5,825 nt of DNA. Origin: Hyphomicrobiales bacterium. GTDB taxonomy: Bacteria; Pseudomonadota; Alphaproteobacteria; Rhizobiales; Beijerinckiaceae. Below the pieces are notes generated by a model, which saw only the letters and a list, made by a program, of their open reading frames with translations, was not told the DNA's origin and did no database searches. This document shows, in pieces, positions 1 through 5,825 of the stretch. The translations under genes and the position numbers were made by a program. Numbering within the stretch: the first letter of the stretch is position 1; each line of letters begins with the position of its first letter. The stretch spans positions 1 to 5,825 of the forward strand of contig PLUH01000209.1 in the NCBI GenBank assembly GCA_003164825.1. The letters run 5' to 3'.

Positions 1-603
1 ATCGCCCAGGACCGGGTGAGCTTCACCGAGCTCAAGGCCAACATCTCGGGAACGATCACCGCGCGAACCGCCGAATCGGGCGAAGTGGTGCAGGCGGGCC
101 AGCCGATCTTCACCGTCGCCCGGCAGGACGGGCGCGACGCCGTGTTCGACGTTCCGGCCCAGGTTCTCCGCGCCGCGCCCACCGACGCGACGGTCACGAT
201 CGCCCTCGCCGACGACCCGTCGGTGACCGCGAAGGCGCGCGTGCGCTCCGTCGATCCGCAGGCCGATCCGGTGACCCGCACCTTTCGGGTCAGGCTGAGC
301 CTGATCGATCACCCGGAGGCGATGCGCCTCGGCGCGACAGTGACCGGCCGTCTTCAGCTCGAGGGCGGCAAGGGCATCTCGATTCCGGCGAGCGCGCTCA
401 CCTCGATCGATCGCCAGCCGGCGGTGTGGATCGTCGATCCGGCGAGCCTTACGGTCGCGCTGCGCAATGTCGAGGTCGAGCGATTCGATCCGGCGACGGC
501 GGTGATCTCGCAGGGGCTAGAGCCCGGAGAGGTGGTGGTGACGGCGGGCGTTCAGGCGCTGCATCCGGGCCAGAAGGTCCGGCTGCTCGGGGCGACTTCG
601 TGA
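1..603 (+). CDS. RND efflux periplasmic adaptor (membrane fusion protein), 5'-partial
   Basis: This is the C-terminal 200 residues of an RND pump adaptor, the periplasmic protein that bridges the inner-membrane permease and an outer-membrane channel. The frame is open from base 1, so the gene begins left of the window, and the GTG at 16 is an internal valine rather than a start. Residues 6-37 (beginning VSFTELKANISGTIT and including ESGEVVQAGQPIF) match the second half of the lipoyl-like domain. A beta-barrel segment follows (about 38-115, with the typical SVDPQADPVTRTFRVRLSL stretch), then the membrane-proximal domain (about 120-198) ending in EPGEVVVTAGVQALHPGQKV. The missing part should hold the signal peptide or lipobox, the first lipoyl half and the helical hairpin. 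The TGA stop overlaps the start of the permease gene, which implies one operon and coupled translation. Family assignment is firm; the exported substrate cannot be told. Confidence 0.93.
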   Translation: MAQDRVSFTELKANISGTITARTAESGEVVQAGQPIFTVARQDGRDAVFDVPAQVLRAAPTDATVTIALADDPSVTAKARVRSVDPQADPVTRTFRVRLSLIDHPEAMRLGATVTGRLQLEGGKGISIPASALTSIDRQPAVWIVDPASLTVALRNVEVERFDPATAVISQGLEPGEVVVTAGVQALHPGQKVRLLGATS

Positions 604-3600
604 CAGGACTCAATCTTTCCGATTGGGCGCTGAAGCATCGCTCGTTCATCGTCTTCCTGATGATCGCGGCGACGCTCGCCGGCGTCGCCTCCTTTTTCGG
701 CCTTGGCCGGGCGGAGGATCCCCCCTTCACCTTCCGCACCATGATCGTCCAGGCCGCCTGGCCCGGCGCGACCATGGACGACACGCTGCAGCAGGTGACC
801 GAGCGGATCGAGCGCAAGCTGCAGGAGACCAAGGGGCTCGACTTCCTGCGCAGCTACACCACCCCCGGCCTGACGACGATCTTCGTCAATCTGAAAGGCT
901 CGACCAGGCCGGCCGAAGTGCCGGACATCTGGTATCAGGTGCGCAAGAACATCGGCGACATCCGCGGCGCGCTGCCCGCCGGAGTGGTCGGACCCGGCTT
1001 CAACGACGATTTCGGCGACACCTTCGGCCTGATCTACGGCTTCACCGCCGACGGCTTCACCCACCGGGAACTCCGCGACACTGTCGAGGACATCCGCTCG
1101 CGCCTCCTGCAAGTTCCCGACGTGTCGAAGATCGAGCTCATCGGCGCCCAGGACGAGCAGATCTTCGTCGAGTTTTCGGTGGCGGAGCTGGCCGGCCTTG
1201 GCATTGACCGGACGGCGTTGATTGCCGCGCTGAGAGCCCAGAACGCGGTCAGTCCCGCCGGCGAGCTTCAGACCGGCGACGAGACGATTTCGCTCCGGGT
1301 TTCTGGCGCCTTCCGGTCGGAAGCGGACCTGCTCGACGTCAACTTCCTGTCCAACGGCCGGCTGATCCGGCTGCGCGACATCGCGACCGTCAGGCGCGCC
1401 TATTCCGATCCGCCGCAGCCGATGTTTCGCGTCAACGGCAAGCCGGCGATCGGCCTCGCCATCGCCATGCGCGACGGCGGCGACATCCTGACGCTCGGCC
1501 GCAACGTCAAGACGGCGGTCGACGAGAGCGTCGCCAACCTGCCGCTCGGCATTGACGCGTCGCTGGTCAGCGATCAGCCGGTGGTCGTCCAGACCGCGAT
1601 CGGCGAGTTCATGGAATCGCTGTGGCAGGCGATCGCCATCATCATGGCGGTGAGCATCATCAGCCTCGGCTTGCGGCCGGGCTCAGTGGTGGCGCTGACG
1701 ATCCCGCTCACCATCGCGATCGTGTTTCCGATCATGGAGGCGATGCACATCGACCTCCAGCGCATCTCGCTCGGCGCGCTCATCATTTCGCTCAGCCTGC
1801 TGGTCGACAGCGCCATGACCACCATCGACGTCATGACGACCCGCCTCACCCAGGGCGACAGCAAGGAGGAAGCGGCTTCGTTCGCCTATAAGACCCTGGC
1901 TTTGCCGATGCTCACCGGCACTTTCGTCACCATCGCCGGCTTCGTCCCGATCGGCTTCGCCCGCAGCGCCGCCGGCGAATATACGTTCTCGATCTTCGCC
2001 GTGGTGACGATCGCGCTCATCGTGTCGTGGTTCGTCGCCGTCTTGTTCGCGCCGCTGCTCGGCGTCTGGCTGCTCAAGAAGCCGGAAACCGCGGCCGCCC
2101 AAGAGCCCAACTTCGTCATGCGGACCTTCCGCTCGATCCTGGTCGGCGCGATGCGGATACGCTGGGTCACGATTGCGGTGACGCTCGCCTGTTTCGCCGC
2201 TGCGCTGCTCGCCCTGCCCTATGTGCCGCGGCAGTTCTTCCCGGCTTCCGACCGCCCGGAGCTCACCGTCGATCTGACCCTGCCGCAAAACGCCTCGATC
2301 TACGCCAGCCAGGAGGCGTCGGCCAAGCTCGACGCCATGCTCAAGGGCGATCCCGACGTCGCCAGCTGGAGCACCTATGTCGGACGCGGCGCGATCCGTT
2401 TCTACCTGCCGCTCGACGTCAAGCTCGCCAACGACTTTTTCTCGCAAGCCGTCGTGATCGCCAAGGACGTGCAGGCGCGCGACCGGCTGCACTTGAAGCT
2501 CGAGAAGGCGCTGGCCGATGAGTTGCCGAACGCCGTCGTCCGCGTTTCGCCGCTCGAGCTCGGGCCGCCGGTCGGTTGGCCGGTGCAATATCGGGTCAGC
2601 GGACCGGACGCCGCGAACGTGAGGGCGATCGCGCTCAAGCTCGGCCAGGCGATGGGCGAAAACGCCAATCTGAGGCTGGTCAACTTCGACTGGATGGAGC
2701 CCTCGCGCGAGGTCAGGGTCAGGATCGACCAGGATCAGGCCCGGCTTCTCGGCTTGAGCTCGCAGACGCTGGCCGAGACGCTCAACGCCGTCATGTCCGG
2801 AACGCCGATCACCCAGGTTCGCGACGGCATCTATCTCGTCAATGTCGTCGCCCGCGCCAACGACGAGCAGCGCGTGTCGCTTTCGACCTTGCGTTCGCTG
2901 CAGCTGCCGCTCCCCGGCGGCCGCACCGTCCCCTTAAGCCAGATCGCGACCTTCGATTTCGATCAGGAATTTCCCCTGATTTGGCGGCGCGACCGGGTCC
3001 CCACTCTGACCGTCCAGGCCGACGTCCGCGACGCCGCGACGCCGGAAGGCGCGGTCGCCTCGCTCGAGCCGGCGATCGACAAGCTCGAGGCGAGCCTGCC
3101 GAGCGGCTACCACATCGCCACCGGCGGCACGGTCGAGGAGAGCGCGCAGTCGCAGGCGTCGGTGTTCGCGCTCCTGCCCGCGGCCCTATTCCTGATGCTG
3201 CTCTTTCTCATGATGCAGCTGCACAGCTTTGGGCGGGTGGCGCTGGTCATCGCGACGGTGCCGCTCGGGCTGATCGGCATCGTGCTGGCGCTTCTGATCG
3301 CCAACCGGCCGCTCGGCTTCGTCGCCATCCTCGGCATCCTGGCGCTGGTCGGCATGATCGCTCGCAACGCCGTGATCCTCATCGACCAGATCGAAACCGA
3401 GCGGGCGCAAGGGCGCGACATCTGGGACGCCGTGGTCGAGGCGACGCTCTCCCGCTTCCGCCCGATCATGCTGACCGCGATCTCGACCGTGCTCGGCCTG
3501 ATCCCGATCGCGCCGACCGTGTTCTGGGGCCCGATGGCCTTCGCCATCATGGGCGGCCTGTTCGTCGCGACGATGCTCACGCTTCTGGTGCTGCCGGTGT

Positions 3601-3650
3601 TCTACATCACGCTCTACCGTGCGAAGCAGCCGGAGGCGAAGGCCGCGTAG
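600..3650 (+). CDS. RND efflux transporter permease subunit (AcrB/ACR_tran family)
   Basis: A complete 1016-residue inner-membrane RND permease, the usual length for the AcrB superfamily, which exports compounds by proton antiport with an adaptor and an outer-membrane channel. The frame stays open upstream to 426, but the GTG at 600 is chosen because it overlaps the adaptor stop (GTGA) and puts the start directly before the conserved N-terminus (LNLSDWALKHRSFIVFLMI). The layout is TM1 (about 14-32), a first periplasmic loop (33-335, with AEDPPFTFRTMIVQAAWPGA), TM2-TM6 (about 341-490), TM7 (about 522-541), a second periplasmic loop to about 850, and TM8-TM12 (855-873, 880-901, 905-929, 955-972, 980-1005). 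In the proton relay, D403 matches AcrB D407, but the D408 position is S404 and the K940 position is R922. R952 and T959 appear to match R971 and T978. Arginine in TM10 suggests a branch distinct from the classical multidrug AcrB/MexB group. Substrate unknown. Confidence 0.95.
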   Translation: MTGLNLSDWALKHRSFIVFLMIAATLAGVASFFGLGRAEDPPFTFRTMIVQAAWPGATMDDTLQQVTERIERKLQETKGLDFLRSYTTPGLTTIFVNLKGSTRPAEVPDIWYQVRKNIGDIRGALPAGVVGPGFNDDFGDTFGLIYGFTADGFTHRELRDTVEDIRSRLLQVPDVSKIELIGAQDEQIFVEFSVAELAGLGIDRTALIAALRAQNAVSPAGELQTGDETISLRVSGAFRSEADLLDVNFLSNGRLIRLRDIATVRRAYSDPPQPMFRVNGKPAIGLAIAMRDGGDILTLGRNVKTAVDESVANLPLGIDASLVSDQPVVVQTAIGEFMESLWQAIAIIMAVSIISLGLRPGSVVALTIPLTIAIVFPIMEAMHIDLQRISLGALIISLSLLVDSAMTTIDVMTTRLTQGDSKEEAASFAYKTLALPMLTGTFVTIAGFVPIGFARSAAGEYTFSIFAVVTIALIVSWFVAVLFAPLLGVWLLKKPETAAAQEPNFVMRTFRSILVGAMRIRWVTIAVTLACFAAALLALPYVPRQFFPASDRPELTVDLTLPQNASIYASQEASAKLDAMLKGDPDVASWSTYVGRGAIRFYLPLDVKLANDFFSQAVVIAKDVQARDRLHLKLEKALADELPNAVVRVSPLELGPPVGWPVQYRVSGPDAANVRAIALKLGQAMGENANLRLVNFDWMEPSREVRVRIDQDQARLLGLSSQTLAETLNAVMSGTPITQVRDGIYLVNVVARANDEQRVSLSTLRSLQLPLPGGRTVPLSQIATFDFDQEFPLIWRRDRVPTLTVQADVRDAATPEGAVASLEPAIDKLEASLPSGYHIATGGTVEESAQSQASVFALLPAALFLMLLFLMMQLHSFGRVALVIATVPLGLIGIVLALLIANRPLGFVAILGILALVGMIARNAVILIDQIETERAQGRDIWDAVVEATLSRFRPIMLTAISTVLGLIPIAPTVFWGPMAFAIMGGLFVATMLTLLVLPVFYITLYRAKQPEAKAA

Positions 3651-4575
3651 CGAACACTCTCCCTCCGGGAGAGGGCTGGGGTGAGGCCTCGGCGCCCGCC
3701 GCGGCCTTGCGCGATATTCGACAGCCCGCAAGGCTGACGACCGCGAAACCGAGCAGAATCATCGCCCAGGTCGAGGTCTCGGGAACTGCAGGGCCGACAT
3801 AGTCGATGGTCACGTAACCGTCGCCCGAATTTCCGCCGGCGGTGGAGACAGCCTCGGTCGCCGAGGCGATCAGGTATGAGCTGCCGCCTCCGCCAAACTG
3901 GGCGCAAGGGCATCCGTCGCTGCCGTCTCCGCCGGTATAGCCTCCTCCGCCGCCGCCAATCGTGTAAAGGGGGTTAACCGGACCGCCGCCTCCACCCGCT
4001 CCTCCGGCGCCGCCGTCTACGTCGCCGGTCCCGCCGGCGGCCATGCCGCCGCTATAGCCGCTCCCGCCGCCAGAGGCGCCCCCGCCGCCAAGGCCGCCTC
4101 CGCCGAGGAAGCCGCCGCCGCCGCCGGCGATCCCGCCACCGCCGCCGTCGCCGGTTCCGGCGCCGCTTGCGAGGCCGAGGCCGCCGTTTGCGTTCCCGTC
4201 GTCGCCGCCGCCACCGCCGCCTGCGACCACCAGCAGATTGTCCAGGGCGCTTGGGCCGGCCGGACTCAAGGAGACGAATGTGCCGCCTCCCCCGCCGGCG
4301 CCCGCGCCGGATGTCGGCGTATCGCCTTCGCCGCCCACCAGAATAATCACCGTCTCGCCGGCAGTGAGCTTGACGTCGCCGCCGATAACCGCGCCGCCGC
4401 CGCCGAAGCCGCCCTGGCCGCCGGCCGCCGTGATGTCGTAGATGCCGGTCGTCAGCACGTCGAATGTTTGCACGGCGCCAGTGAAGTCGAATGTGGTCGC
4501 GCGCGCCCCTCCGCCGATCGCAAGCGCCCAGAAAACAAGCGCCGATGCGCTCAGACGTATGGCGTTCGAATTCAT
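3607..4575 (-). CDS. Secreted glycine-rich protein with PEP-CTERM-like sorting domain
   Basis: A 322-residue exported protein. Residues 1-26 are a signal peptide (R7, hydrophobic core 8-20, likely cleavage after ARA at 26). FDFTGAVQTFDVLTTGIYDI (29-48) begins a glycine-rich domain resembling known bacterial Gly-rich families. Long glycine runs fill about 52-232, broken by a strand-like VIGGDVKLTAGETVIILVGG (63-82) and VVAGGGGGG (116-124), and the domain closes at GDGYVTIDYVG (251-261). Residues 264-290 form a tripartite sorting tail: VPETSTWAM, a hydrophobic helix, then the basic RISRK. This resembles PEPxxWA-CTERM domains handled by an exosortase, with PET instead of PEP. Such proteins are usually surface or matrix components. 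Residues 291-322 are encoded by the intergenic repeat and by antisense of the permease 3' end, so the last 32 residues are probably an acquired extension. The start is supported by the signal peptide and a GGGGG tract (4585-4589) 9 bases upstream. Confidence 0.85.
   Translation of the reverse strand: MNSNAIRLSASALVFWALAIGGGARATTFDFTGAVQTFDVLTTGIYDITAAGGQGGFGGGGAVIGGDVKLTAGETVIILVGGEGDTPTSGAGAGGGGGTFVSLSPAGPSALDNLLVVAGGGGGGDDGNANGGLGLASGAGTGDGGGGGIAGGGGGFLGGGGLGGGGASGGGSGYSGGMAAGGTGDVDGGAGGAGGGGGPVNPLYTIGGGGGGYTGGDGSDGCPCAQFGGGGSSYLIASATEAVSTAGGNSGDGYVTIDYVGPAVPETSTWAMILLGFAVVSLAGCRISRKAAAGAEASPQPSPGGRVFATRPSPPAASHGRA
3656..3690. repeat. Dispersed palindromic intergenic repeat between convergent genes
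   Basis: Just after the permease stop lies a sequence of a type scattered through many alphaproteobacterial genomes, recognisable from its translations (SPQPSPGGR and LTPALSRRE on the minus strand). It contains a perfect 7-bp stem, CTCTCCC at 3657-3663 pairing with GGGAGAG at 3667-3673, around a 3-base loop, followed by the characteristic GGGCTGGGGTGAGG arm. The hairpin sits between convergent genes and might help end transcription, but no T-tract follows on either strand, so it is not a canonical intrinsic terminator. The repeat family is recalled from general knowledge; other copies cannot be seen in this window. Confidence 0.75.
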
Positions 4576-4597
4576 GATCGTTGGCCCCCACCCTTCG

Positions 4598-4614
4598 ACC
4601 CGGCGTAACCGGGT
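4598..4614. promoter_or_regulatory. Inverted repeat upstream of the glycine-rich gene
   Basis: ACCCGG (4598-4603) and CCGGGT (4609-4614) form a perfect 6-bp inverted repeat around a 5-base loop, 23 bases upstream of the ATG of the glycine-rich gene. It could be a leader hairpin or a small operator. A poor promoter candidate lies further upstream on the minus strand: TTGCGG, 18 bases, then TAGGTA, within TAGGTATAAC around 4622-4631. The symmetry is seen directly; any function is inference, and in GC-rich DNA a 6-bp palindrome can arise by chance. Confidence 0.3.
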
Positions 4615-4669
4615 GCGCAGTTATACCTAGACGCCGTTGGCCGTTTACCGCAAGGGCAGTCGGTTGAGA

Positions 4670-4925
4670 TCAAAACGACCCGACCGCGCTCCCCAGCACG
4701 ATCACCACGGCGAGCGCCAGTAGCCCGCCGACGATCGACACCATGACGATGTCCATGTAGCCCTCGCGGTGGGTCGAGTTGCAGACCGCGAGCAGCGTGA
4801 CGACGGCGCCCTTGTGCGGCAGGCTGTCGAGCGTGCCGGCGCCGATGACCGCCACCCGATGCGCAAGGCCCGGGTTGGCGTCCTCATGCGCCAGCACATG
4901 GGTCGCGATCCGCGATGGCGCCAAG
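4670..4925 (-). pseudogene. C-terminal remnant of a GntP-family permease
   Basis: The minus-strand frame ending at the TAG-class stop at 4670 encodes about 77-85 residues that resemble the extreme C-terminus of GntP-family proton symporters, which import gluconate or related hydroxy acids and are normally about 450 residues. The diagnostic stretch is HRVAVIGAGTLDSLPHKGAV followed by VTLLAVCNSTHREGYMDIVM, then the last membrane helix (IVGGLLALAVVIVLGSAVGSF). Upstream of about 4901-4925 the resemblance fades. The frame stays open to an ATG at 5012-5014, but those extra residues are antisense to the start of the hydrolase gene and look nothing like GntP. Most of the transporter, including its other membrane helices, is absent, so this is most likely a non-functional relic. 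The left boundary is firm; the right boundary is estimated by eye. Confidence 0.75.
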
Positions 4926-4934
4926 AACGCGCGC

Positions 4935-4940
4935 AGGGAG
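4935..4940 (+). promoter_or_regulatory. Ribosome binding site fixing the hydrolase start
   Basis: AGGGAG lies 6 bases before the GTG at 4947. It decides the start: the frame is open further upstream, but no ATG occurs there in frame, and upstream codons run into the GntP remnant. Confidence 0.65.
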
Positions 4941-4946
4941 ATTGTC

Positions 4947-5825
4947 GTGAAAACGCTTAAGATCGGCGACGTCGTCATCACGAGCCTAATCGAGCGCGAC
5001 GGTCCCTGGCGCACGCCTGAGGTTATGTTCCCGGCCTACGATCCCGAGCTGGGGCGTAAACACCTCGCAGAACTCGACCCCATCGTGTTCGATACGGTCA
5101 GCGGCCGCATGGTGATCACCTACCAGACGTTCCTTGTGCGCACGCCCAGGCTCACCGTCCTGATCGATACCTGCACCGGCGAGGACAAAGGCTATCCGGC
5201 TCCCTACGACTTCCCCAAGCAACCCTGGCTCGACAGTTTCCGCGCCGCGGGCTTGCGCTTTGAGGACATCACCCACGTCTTTTGCACCCATCTGCATTTC
5301 GACCATTGCGGGTGGAATACAATGCTTCGCAATGGCCGGTGGACGCCGACGTTCCCGAACGCGAAGTACATATTTCACAAAGGCGAGTACGCCCATTGGG
5401 AGGCGGTAAGCTCGCAGGGACTCCTGCCGCCGGGCATTCTCAAGGGGAGTCTGCCGGGGAACTCATGGAGCTACAATTGCCGGCCGATCGTGGAGGCGGG
5501 ACAGGCGCTCATGGTCGACGATACCTTTCAGCTCGACGACAATTTCACGCTTGTCCCGACTCCGGGTCATTCGCCATGCCACTGCTGCGTCATGATCCGT
5601 TCGCAAGGCCGGCACGCGGTCGTGACCGGCGATATGATGCACCACGCGCTGCAATGCCGGGAGCCGGACTGGTCGACCATCTTTGACACCGACCCGGTAC
5701 AGGCCGCGCAATCGCGGCGGCGCCTTCTGGGTCAGGTCGCCGACACGGGCACATTTGTCCTGCCGATCCACTTTCCCAACCCTACCGCCGGGCTCGTCGC
5801 AGCGGATGGCGACCGCTTCCGCTAT
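4947..5825 (+). CDS. MBL-fold metallohydrolase, 3'-partial
   Basis: A metallo-beta-lactamase-fold hydrolase; 293 codons are visible with no stop before the window edge. All expected metal ligands are present: H115, H117, D119 and H120 in the THLHFDHCGW motif, H208 in PTPGHSP, D229 in VVTGDMMHH and H275 in LPIHFPNPTAG. This supports an intact binuclear metal site. The ending GLVAADGDRFRY resembles the final strand of this family, so few residues are probably missing. The N-terminus MKTLKIGDVVITSLIE matches the usual first strands. No signal peptide is visible, so it is probably cytoplasmic. The family includes lactonases, organophosphate hydrolases and many proteins of unknown substrate; nothing here identifies the substrate. 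The H208 loop is unusually cysteine-rich (C211, C213, C214). The gene starts back to back with the GntP remnant, so the neighbours give no reliable clue to pathway. Confidence 0.92.
   Translation, partial: MKTLKIGDVVITSLIERDGPWRTPEVMFPAYDPELGRKHLAELDPIVFDTVSGRMVITYQTFLVRTPRLTVLIDTCTGEDKGYPAPYDFPKQPWLDSFRAAGLRFEDITHVFCTHLHFDHCGWNTMLRNGRWTPTFPNAKYIFHKGEYAHWEAVSSQGLLPPGILKGSLPGNSWSYNCRPIVEAGQALMVDDTFQLDDNFTLVPTPGHSPCHCCVMIRSQGRHAVVTGDMMHHALQCREPDWSTIFDTDPVQAAQSRRRLLGQVADTGTFVLPIHFPNPTAGLVAADGDRFRY

Noticed and set aside
426..599. Upstream in-frame extension of the permease reading frame to an ATG at 426
   Set aside because: It lies wholly inside the adaptor gene in another frame, and its arginine- and glycine-rich translation resembles no RND N-terminus. 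The GTG at 600 fits the family and the operon overlap.
1683..2588. Long antisense open frame under the permease gene
   Set aside because: Its composition is the charged, arginine-, aspartate- and glutamate-rich type expected from antisense of a GC-rich gene, with no recognisable domain.
3657..3673. Intrinsic terminator for the convergent genes
   Set aside because: The stem is good but no T-run follows on either strand, so it is recorded as a dispersed repeat with only a possible termination role.
3721..3732. LAGC (282-285) in the glycine-rich protein, resembling a lipobox
   Set aside because: It lies in the C-terminal helix, not at the end of an N-terminal signal peptide, so it cannot act as a lipoprotein signal.
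3890..4440. Long runs of CCG/GCC triplets that look like a tandem repeat or microsatellite
   Set aside because: They are the reverse complement of glycine codons in a real low-complexity coding region; the spacing is irregular and no exact repeat unit is kept.

Overview
The window is high-GC bacterial DNA, most likely from an alphaproteobacterium, probably Hyphomicrobiales (Rhizobiales). The grounds are GC-rich third codon positions, GTG starts, a PEPxxWA-type C-terminal sorting domain, and a dispersed palindromic intergenic repeat of a kind common in that class. The genus cannot be read from the sequence.

Layout. (1) Positions 1-603 (+) are the C-terminal part of an RND periplasmic adaptor cut by the window edge. 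Its stop overlaps, in a GTGA tetranucleotide, the start of a complete inner-membrane RND permease at 600-3650 (+). (2) Positions 3607-4575 (-) form a convergent gene for a secreted glycine-rich protein with a signal peptide and a PEP-CTERM-like tail. Its 3' end runs through a palindromic repeat (about 3656-3690) and into the antisense of the last codons of the permease gene. (3) Positions 4576-4669 are its upstream region, with a short inverted repeat and a poor promoter candidate. (4) About 4670-4925 (-) is a C-terminal remnant of a GntP-family permease. (5) From 4947 (+) to the right edge there is an MBL-fold metallohydrolase with all metal ligands present, nearly complete, starting at a GTG behind a good ribosome binding site.

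How the genes work together. Only the adaptor and permease form a clear functional unit, a proton-driven export pump that would also need an outer-membrane channel of the TolC type, which is not encoded here. The glycine-rich protein is a likely exported, exosortase-sorted surface or matrix protein with no evident link to the pump. The GntP remnant and the hydrolase lie back to back at what looks like a rearrangement junction.

I found no strong evidence for a new multi-gene system. The most interesting points are the repeat-driven extension of the PEP-CTERM protein, the altered proton-relay residues in the permease, and the truncated GntP gene abutting the hydrolase.
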